Shown here: in pieces, positions 6,833 to 13,217 of the stretch
How the letters are laid out: each line of letters opens with the position of its first letter
How positions within the stretch are numbered: position 1 is the stretch's first letter
From: SXXH01 sp041165735
Lineage (GTDB): Bacteria; Planctomycetota; UBA1135; GCA-002686595
Direction of reading: 5' to 3'
DNA length: 21,170 nucleotides
NCBI GenBank assembly: GCA_046341775.1
Contig: JBKDQQ010000081.1
Location: 1-21,170 of the forward strand
The notes under the pieces: model-generated
The model's input: the letters and a program-made list of their open reading frames with translations, nothing else
Told to the model about the DNA's origin: nothing
The model's database searches: none
Program-made: the position numbers and the translations under genes

Positions 6833-7702
6833 CTAGGGCCGATCTGCCGCGGCGCAACGCTCCAAGACGATCGCCGCCGCAGCTTCCAGCGCCGTCTCGA
6901 TGCGCAACACCGTGGATGAGAGGCGCACGAAGGCGAAGCCCGCTTCGCGCAGCGTCTCCAATTCTGCGGGGCTGAATCCCGCCTCCGGGCCGGCCCATAA
7001 CCGGAATCCGCCCGCCGCAGCCTCTCCCCGGCGATTCTCCAACTCAGCTAGCAGTTGGTTGGAAATCCACACCGTTGCATTGGGGTCTAGTACGAAATTG
7101 CAATAAGAGGGCCGGCCGGACGCGGCCTGCTCCAATGTCCTACCCGTATCGTCTGGGGCCACCGGCAGGACCGCTTTCATTCCGGCTGTTGCAGGCGTCG
7201 TGGCCCCACGCACGGCCTCCGACAACTCGAGGGCGCGTCGCACCTCCAGGGCGTGCAATCCGCCGCATTGCTTCAACGCCTCGCGCGCCACTCGAGCAAG
7301 TTTCTCGCGCCTACCCTCGCCATCGCCGCGCGCCTCCGCCTCGGTGTAGGCGGTGACCAAGGGCTGCCAAGCCGCGACACCCAGTTGCGCCAAGCGCCCG
7401 ACTGCGTCCCCGGCTCGAGTGCCCTTCGGCCATGGCGCCAACACCTCGACGCGCGGCATTCCCGAACCACGCGTTCCTGGTTCGGGGGCCTCCCGAATCG
7501 CGCCACCCACGGCCACGCTGGCACCCCGGCGCTCGAGCCCCAGCGTGCCCGTGAAGCAGCGCCCATGTCCGTCAAGCACCTCCACCGCCGCCCCGCTCTG
7601 AAGGCGCAGGACCTTGACCAGATGTTGGATGTCCTCCGGATCGAGCGCTAGGCGGAGACCGGGGCGGGCGTCGTCGAGTACGAGGCGCGGGGGGTGGTCC
7701 AT
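6833..7702 (-). CDS. rsmE: 16S rRNA (uracil-1498-N3)-methyltransferase
   Basis: A 289-residue SPOUT-class enzyme that methylates N3 of U1498 in 16S rRNA with S-adenosylmethionine. Visible family marks are the N-terminal PUA-like segment with EDIQHLVKVLRLQSG (23-37), WPKGTRAGDAVGRLAQLGV (91-109), EALKQCGG (141-148), and the C-terminal knot with LWAGPEAGFSPAELE (235-249) and LSSTVLRIETA (261-271). It is longer than typical because the region about 165-230 is expanded. The start chosen is the ATG at 7702, where the family's N-terminus fits; an in-frame ATG at 7741 would add 13 residues but overlaps motif copy C. It is convergent with radC. Confidence 0.93.
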   Translation of the reverse strand: MDHPPRLVLDDARPGLRLALDPEDIQHLVKVLRLQSGAAVEVLDGHGRCFTGTLGLERRGASVAVGGAIREAPEPGTRGSGMPRVEVLAPWPKGTRAGDAVGRLAQLGVAAWQPLVTAYTEAEARGDGEGRREKLARVAREALKQCGGLHALEVRRALELSEAVRGATTPATAGMKAVLPVAPDDTGRTLEQAASGRPSYCNFVLDPNATVWISNQLLAELENRRGEAAAGGFRLWAGPEAGFSPAELETLREAGFAFVRLSSTVLRIETALEAAAAIVLERCAAADRP

Positions 7703-7708
7703 TGCGAG

Positions 7709-7732
7709 GATGCTGGCCCCGATGATTGTGCG
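7709..7732 (-). repeat. 24-bp interspersed motif, copy C
   Basis: On the minus strand it reads CGCACA, AT, C, ATCGGGGCCAGCATC, ending six bases before the rsmE ATG, so it covers the expected rsmE leader. On the plus strand it begins ATG CTG GCC CCG ATG at 7710, opening a 72-codon ORF whose peptide starts MLAPMIVRRITSG. Confidence 0.55.
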
Positions 7733-7768
7733 AAGGATCACCTCGGGACCAGATCAAAAAGAGGCTCT

Positions 7769-7794
7769 CCTGCTGCCGCGGCCTTGGCAGCAGG
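7769..7794 (-). terminator. 9-bp hairpin followed by T5 on the minus strand
   Basis: CCTGCTGCC (7769-7777), an 8-base loop, then GGCAGCAGG (7786-7794). Read on the minus strand the stem is followed by AGAGCCTCTTTTT. This is the best intrinsic-terminator shape in the window. It lies upstream of rsmE, so it either ends a minus-strand transcript from 7800-8600 or acts as an attenuator in a long rsmE leader. Confidence 0.45.
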
Positions 7795-8222
7795 CGTCCA
7801 TTTCTAGTTTGGACAGCGTGTCGCGCTGCCAGGCCGAGGGCTGGTCGCAGCAAGTGGCATTCAGGTCATCGGCCTTCCAAGCCGACGCCTGCCGGGCACA
7901 AGTCACTGCCAGATCTCAGGTTCCATAGGGCCGTAGGGCCGCCTGCCTCGGAACCGGTCTTTGTGTGGGCGCAATCCGTCTCCCCCCTGCAGCGGTGCTG
8001 TCCAAGCGGTACTTGCTGCGCATCAACCCAGTACCTTCCGTACCCGTGCGCGCGACGCCTCGGCCGAGCCTAGCGGCTCCAGAAGCTCGATCCGACGCGC
8101 ACGATCGCCACGCCTGCGTGCGGAAGGCCTGCAGCCTCGGCAAGGCTCGCTAGGTGGGGGAGACAGCCAGATTCATGGCCGCCGCATTCTGAATTGACGC
8201 TCGAGCCGAGCCCAAGGTGGCG

Positions 8223-8255
8223 GACACCGAGGTTTTTTTCGTCCCGATCGGTGTC
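8223..8255. repeat. Inverted repeat enclosing a T7 run
   Basis: GACACCGA (8223-8230) and TCGGTGTC (8248-8255) form an 8-bp stem around a 17-base loop containing GGTTTTTTTC. The position of the T-run in the loop does not fit a terminator. It may be an RNA structure or a relic. Confidence 0.35.
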
Positions 8256-8281
8256 TCTGCTCGGCCCTCGCAGTCAGGCCA

Positions 8282-8305
8282 CGCACAATGATCGGGGCCA
8301 GCATC
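8282..8305 (+). repeat. 24-bp interspersed motif, copy B
   Basis: Reads CGCACA, AT, G, ATCGGGGCCAGCATC. Copies A and B share a further GGGA after the core. On the minus strand an ATG at 8304 opens a 43-codon ORF whose peptide starts MLAPIIVRGLTAR. Confidence 0.55.
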
Positions 8306-8569
8306 GGGACAGCCTCGTGTACCCGCCCCTCCCCGCTGGTATCCTCCCCCCGCGCCCTCCCAAAGCCGCACGACCTCCGTGCCGGCCGCTGGTTACAGCG
8401 CACCTCATCTCGGGTACCTGTCGAGCCACCTCTTTCGCCCGTCAAGCGCCGGCGGACGGAGGTGGGCCGGGGGGCATCCGGGGAACCGCCGCAGCCCCTG
8501 TCCCAGACGCCGAAGCGGCTGCAGGCGGGGGGCGTGGCGCGGGCGCGACCAGCCCGGGCGCGCACGACC

Positions 8570-8577
8570 ATCTATCC
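8570..8577 (+). promoter_or_regulatory. Candidate -10 box ATCTATCC upstream of the FHA operon
   Basis: The octamer ends 37 bases before the FHA ATG and is identical to the one before the AAA+ ATPase. No Shine-Dalgarno precedes the FHA start (CCCCTCGCACG), so translation may not depend on one. Confidence 0.25.
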
Positions 8578-8614
8578 CCCCGACCGCCACCGACCCTCCC
8601 TCGCCCCTCGCACG

Positions 8615-10711
8615 ATGCAGACTCGCTATTCCCTGCGCTTCGAATCGGGCGATCGCAAAGGCGAGACGGTGTCCATCGGTCCCGCGGGGCTGACCATCGG
8701 GCGCAAGCCTGGCAACGGGTTGGTCGTGGCCGATGCGTCGGTCTCGGGGGCGCACGCGCGCCTCGAGGTCGATGCGGAGGGCTTGAGCATCAAGGACCTC
8801 GGCAGCACGAACGGCACGCGGGTAGGAACGCAACGCGTGACGGAGGCGCGCCTGCAGCCTGGGGCGACGCTCTATCTCGGCAACATCAAGTTCGAGGTGC
8901 TGGCGACGGTCGACTTCGGCGGCGGGGGGCAGGCGCAGGCCCCGGTGCGCCAAGGCGACACAGGTGCCTTCGAGCCGGAGGAACTCGAACTCGAGGAGTT
9001 GGACCTCGATGCGCCCGCCGCGGCCGCGCCGGTGCGCCCCGTCGAGGCCAAGCGCGAGCCGTCGGTTGCGCGCCCATCCCCGGCGCCGGCTCGCGCCGCC
9101 GAGGTGCCGCCCGCGCGCAGCGAGGCCGAGGCGCCGGTCGAGGAATCGCACACAGTCTCGGCGGCGACCTTGGCGCGCGCGAAGAAGAGTTCGAAGGCGC
9201 CGCTGTTCGCCGTGCTGGGCCTGGTCGGAGTGGGGGTGGGGCTGTGGTTCGGACTGGGGCGCGACGAGGACAATCCGGTCGCGCGCAACCGGCCGGTCGC
9301 ACCTCTGGCGGGCAACTTGCTGCCCGCGATCTGGAGCTTCGAGGGAGATGCCGAACTGCGCGGCGCCGACGAAGCCGCGGAGAGTTGGCTGCGGTCCCCT
9401 TCGGCGCGGCGCAGCGGCAACTACGGCGTGCGCGCCGACGCCTCCGCCGATGCGTGGGCGCTCGGTCGCAGCGAAGGCGTGGAAGCCAAGGACGGCCAAG
9501 TGCTCGTCGCCAGCGCGGCGCTGCGCACGCGTGGTGGAGCCGTGCGCCTCGGGGTCGAACTGTCGCGGCTCGGGCCGGATGGCGAGCCGCGCGCCGGTGC
9601 AGTGGTCGCGTGGAGCGCGCCCTGCGGATCCGACGAGTGGTCCGACGTCCGAGTCGCCGTGCGCGTGCCGCCCGGACATGCGCGGGCCCGCCTGCTCCTC
9701 CTCGCCGAGGGCGGTTCGGCCGATGCCGACGACGCTGGTCTCGTGGTCGGATCGGGCGCGGACGCGACCATCGACGAGGCGACCTTGGGCGAGACGCGCG
9801 CCGTGCGCGACGGCGCTTGCGCGCTGCACCTCGAGGAAGTCGATCGCTTGCTCTTCGGCGGATTGCGCTTCCTCGCCGCGCGCGACGCGCGCGCACCGCT
9901 CGAACTCGAACCCGTCGAAGCCCTGCAGGCCAAGGGCGGCGAACTCGTCCTGTCGCCCAAGGGCGGCGGCGGCATCGGGCGATTGCGCGTGGAGAACGCG
10001 TTGCTCGCGGCCGGCGGCGTGGCGACGATCGGCAAGGACGGCACGCAACGTCACTCGGGCGACTTCGAGCGGGACGGCGTCGAGACGCTGCTGCTCGGCG
10101 GCGGCAACGACCTCGTGCGCTTGCGTCTCGCCTCGCCCGCGCGCATCGAAGGACGACCCGAAGCGGACGGCGTGGAACTCGTGGCGACCTTCGCCGGCGC
10201 CGCGGGGGTCTCGCTGGCGGCCGAGTTCGGCGCGGAGCGCAAGGCGGCCGGCGACCTCGCGCACGCCGCGCGCAACGCGGCCAAGGCCGGCGAACGCGGC
10301 AAGGCCATCGCGGCTTGGAGCCGGTTGCTGGACGAGGCGCCGTACGACGCGGCGCTCGTCGAAGAGGGTGGTCGCGCGCGCAGCGAGCTGGTCGAAGCCG
10401 GACTCATCGAGTTGCGCGCGATCCGCGCGCGTGCCGAGCAGGCGCGCTTCTTCGGGCTCGCGGACATGTACGCGCGCGAGGAACGCGGCGCTTCCGATCT
10501 CGCGCATCGCTACGAAGGCAGCGAGGTCGCGGGCCAGGCCTCGGCGCTCGCGCGCGAGCTCGCCGAGGCGCGCGGCAAGCTGCTGGCGGCGCGCGCCGAG
10601 GCCGAGCGTCGCCGTCTCGAGGCGGTGCGCGACGCCCTGCAGGCCGCCGGCGCCAAGGGCCTCGCCTCGAAGGTGGACGCCGCGATCCGCGGCGCGGCCC
10701 CGGGCGGCTGA
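8615..10711 (+). CDS. FHA-domain membrane protein with extracytoplasmic beta-sandwich
   Basis: A 698-residue protein heading the secretion operon. The N-terminal FHA domain (about 5-95) binds phosphothreonine in its family; key marks are IGR (28-30), SVSGAHARL (42-50) and GSTNGT (63-68). An acidic then Pro/Ala-rich linker (115-185) leads to one transmembrane helix (about 196-214). Beyond it are a predicted beta-sandwich (about 235-385, with SGNYGVRADASADAWALG) like galactose-binding/carbohydrate-binding folds, a second beta-rich part (about 395-535), and a helical coiled region (about 540-690). The FHA domain faces the cytoplasm and the rest probably lies outside. FHA proteins occur as secretion-system regulators, so it could couple kinase signalling to the pseudopilus. 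The ATG was chosen because the FHA fold begins there; no ribosome site is seen. Confidence 0.85.
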   Translation: MQTRYSLRFESGDRKGETVSIGPAGLTIGRKPGNGLVVADASVSGAHARLEVDAEGLSIKDLGSTNGTRVGTQRVTEARLQPGATLYLGNIKFEVLATVDFGGGGQAQAPVRQGDTGAFEPEELELEELDLDAPAAAAPVRPVEAKREPSVARPSPAPARAAEVPPARSEAEAPVEESHTVSAATLARAKKSSKAPLFAVLGLVGVGVGLWFGLGRDEDNPVARNRPVAPLAGNLLPAIWSFEGDAELRGADEAAESWLRSPSARRSGNYGVRADASADAWALGRSEGVEAKDGQVLVASAALRTRGGAVRLGVELSRLGPDGEPRAGAVVAWSAPCGSDEWSDVRVAVRVPPGHARARLLLLAEGGSADADDAGLVVGSGADATIDEATLGETRAVRDGACALHLEEVDRLLFGGLRFLAARDARAPLELEPVEALQAKGGELVLSPKGGGGIGRLRVENALLAAGGVATIGKDGTQRHSGDFERDGVETLLLGGGNDLVRLRLASPARIEGRPEADGVELVATFAGAAGVSLAAEFGAERKAAGDLAHAARNAAKAGERGKAIAAWSRLLDEAPYDAALVEEGGRARSELVEAGLIELRAIRARAEQARFFGLADMYAREERGASDLAHRYEGSEVAGQASALARELAEARGKLLAARAEAERRRLEAVRDALQAAGAKGLASKVDAAIRGAAPGG

Positions 10712-10787
10712 GTCCGCGACGCGCCGACTGGCACCGCGCCGCGCGCACGACACGAACACCGAGCACAACAACGTCCTCCCCGAATCC

Positions 10788-12437
10788 ATGGCGCAGACCA
10801 TCACCGGCATCGACATCGGCGCGCGCGGCGCGCGCTTCCTGCGGGGCAAGCAGGAGAAGCAGGGCTTCGTGGTGCTCGACTTCCACGCCGGGCCCGTGTC
10901 GGGCGCGGATCCCGCCGCGCGCTGGGCTTCGTGCGAGGTGCCGTTCGCGCCCAAGTCCGCGCGCATCGGAGTGACCGGCCGGGACCTCAACGTGCGCTAC
11001 ACGCACGTGCCGCGCATGCCCGACTGGCAGTTGCGCAACCTGATGCGCTTCGAGGTCGAGGAGATCGGCGAGCAGTCGGGCTCCGGGCTCGCCAGCGACT
11101 TCAACCTGCTGCCGCCGCTCCCCGAGATCGAGGGCGAGGACGTGGTCATGCTCGCCATGGCCCGCGAGAGCCTGCTCGACGAGCACATGCAGGGCCTCGC
11201 CGGCAAGGGCGGCGCGCTCGACGCGTTCACGCCCAACGCCGTCGCGCTGTACAACGCGTACACGCGCTTCTCCGTGGTCGAGGACGAAGTCGTGCTCGTC
11301 GCCTGCGTCGGGCACGAGTCGACGGATGTGGTCGTGGCGCGCGGCGTCGACCTGCTGTTCGCGCGCAACCTCGCCGGCGGATCGAAGCTGTTCGACGACG
11401 CGATCGCGCAGAAGTTGTCGGTCTCCGCGACGCGCGCGAGGGAACTGAAGGAGAAGGTCGCGACGCTCGACCCGTCCGCGCGCCACGCCGATCCGGACGC
11501 CGAACGCGTCGCGCGCGCCGTCGCGGGCGCCTCGGGCCAGTTCTTGTCCTTGTTCACGAGCACCGTGGCCTTCGCCAAGAGCCAGATCCGCCTGCCGGGA
11601 CTGAAGCTCGACAAGGTGCTCTTGTGCGGTGGCGGCGCGCGGCTCGACGGCATGGCGCGCTGGTTGTCGAGCGCCCTCGGCGCAAGGGTCGAGCTGTTCG
11701 ATCCGGTGCGCACGCTCGACTTGTCCAAGCTCGAGTCCGAGGCCGCCGACGCCCTCAAGCGCCAATCGCTCGAGTCCGTCGTGGCGCTCGGCCTCGCCGC
11801 CACCGCGGCGGCCGACGACGCCTGGTCGCTCGAGATCCTGCCGGCCGCGTGGGCGCGCCAGCGCCAGTTCCGCACGCGCACGGCGTGGATGATCGCCGCC
11901 GGGGCGCTCGCCGCGATCTTCCTCGGCGCGGCGTTCTGGAGCACGCGCGAGGACATGGTGGATGCCGCCGATCGGGCCGCCAAGCTCGAGCGCGACTACA
12001 AGTCCGCCAACAACGTGCATCGCCGCACGGAGGACCTGGTGGCGAAGAACGCGCAGCTCGAGAAGGCGGCGACCGAGCTGATGTCGCTCAAGGGCGCCGG
12101 CGAGCAGGTCGCGCGCTCCGTCGACCAGCTGCGCGCCCACTTGCCGGCCGAGTTCTGGCTGACGCGCTTGTCGAGCGACCTGCGCGCGGACCCCGAGCTC
12201 GGAGTGGCGCGCGGAGCGGAGAAGCCGATCCTCTCCGTCGAAGGACGCGCGCGCGAGGGCACGAACGCGTTGAACACCCAGTACGAGGCCTTCGTGCAGA
12301 ACCTGCGCTCCGGGTTGCCGCCCAGCGCGGCCATGCGCGAACGACTCACGCCGAACGGTTCGCGCTTCACCATCGACATCTGCCTGCTGGGCGCACGCGG
12401 CGCCGAGTCCTCCAACGAAGCGAAGGTGACCCGATGA
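10788..12437 (+). CDS. PilM-PilN fusion (GspL-like assembly platform protein)
   Basis: A 549-residue protein. Residues 1 to about 345 are PilM-like, of the actin/FtsA ATPase fold: GIDIGARGARFLRG (7-20) is the phosphate-1 loop, CVGHESTDVVVARG (173-186) phosphate-2, and LLCGGGARLDGM (278-289) the adenosine motif. Residues 346-549 are PilN-like: EILPAAWARQRQFR (349-362), one transmembrane helix (about 366-384), a coiled coil (387-445), and a periplasmic alpha/beta domain containing FWLTRLSSDL (456-465). In most type IV pili PilM and PilN are separate; the fusion resembles GspL of type II secretion in architecture. It should bridge a cytoplasmic ATPase to the periplasmic platform. The gap to the FHA gene is 76 bp. 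The stop overlaps the next ATG. Confidence 0.88.
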   Translation: MAQTITGIDIGARGARFLRGKQEKQGFVVLDFHAGPVSGADPAARWASCEVPFAPKSARIGVTGRDLNVRYTHVPRMPDWQLRNLMRFEVEEIGEQSGSGLASDFNLLPPLPEIEGEDVVMLAMARESLLDEHMQGLAGKGGALDAFTPNAVALYNAYTRFSVVEDEVVLVACVGHESTDVVVARGVDLLFARNLAGGSKLFDDAIAQKLSVSATRARELKEKVATLDPSARHADPDAERVARAVAGASGQFLSLFTSTVAFAKSQIRLPGLKLDKVLLCGGGARLDGMARWLSSALGARVELFDPVRTLDLSKLESEAADALKRQSLESVVALGLAATAAADDAWSLEILPAAWARQRQFRTRTAWMIAAGALAAIFLGAAFWSTREDMVDAADRAAKLERDYKSANNVHRRTEDLVAKNAQLEKAATELMSLKGAGEQVARSVDQLRAHLPAEFWLTRLSSDLRADPELGVARGAEKPILSVEGRAREGTNALNTQYEAFVQNLRSGLPPSAAMRERLTPNGSRFTIDICLLGARGAESSNEAKVTR

Positions 12438-13210
12438 GCGCGCAGGACTGGTGGCAGGAGAACAAGCGCTTCGCGCTCGCGACCGCCGGTGGCGGGGTGG
12501 CCTTCCTCATCGCCTGGATGCTGATCCAGTCGTTCTACGGGGACGAGCTCGCGCGCGCGCGGCGCTCGGCCGCCCTGACGGCGCGCAAGTTGTCGAGCGA
12601 GTCGTTGTACGGACGCGAGGCGGAGCAATCCGCGCAGGCGCGCCACGACGCGCTCGATTCCGCGGTGCGCCGGCTGTCCGACGCGGTCCACTTCCAGACG
12701 CGTCCGTTCTGGCGCCTCGATCCGGCGCGCGGTTCGGCCTCTTCGCAGTACTTCGCGGTCGTCGCCGCGACGCGCGAGGAGCTGCTGCAGCGCGCGGGTC
12801 GCGCGAGCCTGCGCATCCCCGAGGACCTCGGCCTGCCCGCGCTCTCGCCCACCAAGGAAGGCGAGATCGAGCGCCACCTGCAGGCGCTCGATCTCGTCGA
12901 CCGCGTGGCGCGCGCCGCGATGGCGCGCGGCGTCGCGCGCATCGACCGCCTCGAGATCCGCCTCGACCCGCGCCTCAATTCCAAGGAGGGCGTGGGTCGC
13001 GTCGAGAAGACGCGCGTCCTGTGCGCCATGACGGGCGCTCCGGGGGCGCTGGTCGACTTCGTCGCCGCCACGCAGGAGCCGACCGTCGAGGGGGGCGCGC
13101 CGCTGCTCGTCGAGAAGGTCGAGCTCGCGCCCTCGCGCGGCAAGTCGGAGGAGGCCTCGCTGGAGGTGGTGTTCCTTGCGGCGCGCGTCGAGCGCGTCGA
13201 GGCGGAGTGA
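12434..13210 (+). CDS. PilO/GspM-like inner-membrane platform protein
   Basis: A 258-residue bitopic protein: a short cytoplasmic tail, one transmembrane helix (about 13-32), a coiled coil (about 38-80), then a periplasmic alpha/beta region. The order after PilM-PilN and the architecture match PilO or GspM, which pair with PilN/GspL to form the ring around the pseudopilus. Sequence motifs in this family are weak, so the call leans on position and topology. Its ATG overlaps the stop of the fusion gene (ATGA), indicating translational coupling. The next gene starts seven bases after its stop. Confidence 0.68.
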   Translation: MSAQDWWQENKRFALATAGGGVAFLIAWMLIQSFYGDELARARRSAALTARKLSSESLYGREAEQSAQARHDALDSAVRRLSDAVHFQTRPFWRLDPARGSASSQYFAVVAATREELLQRAGRASLRIPEDLGLPALSPTKEGEIERHLQALDLVDRVARAAMARGVARIDRLEIRLDPRLNSKEGVGRVEKTRVLCAMTGAPGALVDFVAATQEPTVEGGAPLLVEKVELAPSRGKSEEASLEVVFLAARVERVEAE

Positions 13211-13217
13211 GGACGGC

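Larger units (their letters stand above)
7703..8614. other. Gene-poor 0.9-kb stretch between rsmE and the FHA operon
   Basis: No reading frame here shows recognisable family sequence or the codon pattern of the neighbours. The base composition looks less GC-rich than the flanking genes between about 7740 and 8270. It contains two copies of the 24-bp motif, a terminator-like hairpin, a stem flanking a T7 run, and a candidate promoter. A 72-codon plus-strand ORF (7710-7928) starts in copy C, and a 43-codon minus-strand ORF (8173-8304) starts in copy B. It may hold degraded mobile DNA, regulatory sequence or small RNAs; I see no transposase remnant, tRNA or known RNA family. Confidence 0.6.

Noticed and set aside
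7710..7928. 72-codon plus-strand ORF beginning in motif copy C
   Set aside because: Composition is less shadow-like than most, but no homology is recognised and no well-spaced ribosome site is seen, so it is recorded only with the motif.
7703..8614. Search for tRNA, CRISPR repeats or insertion-sequence ends in the gene-poor region
   Set aside because: No T-loop signature, no evenly spaced repeats, and no terminal inverted repeats with a transposase frame were found.
8405..10990. 861-codon minus-strand ORF opposite the FHA gene
   Set aside because: Low-complexity Arg/Ala/Gly composition, no motif, and antisense to a gene with clear FHA and transmembrane features.
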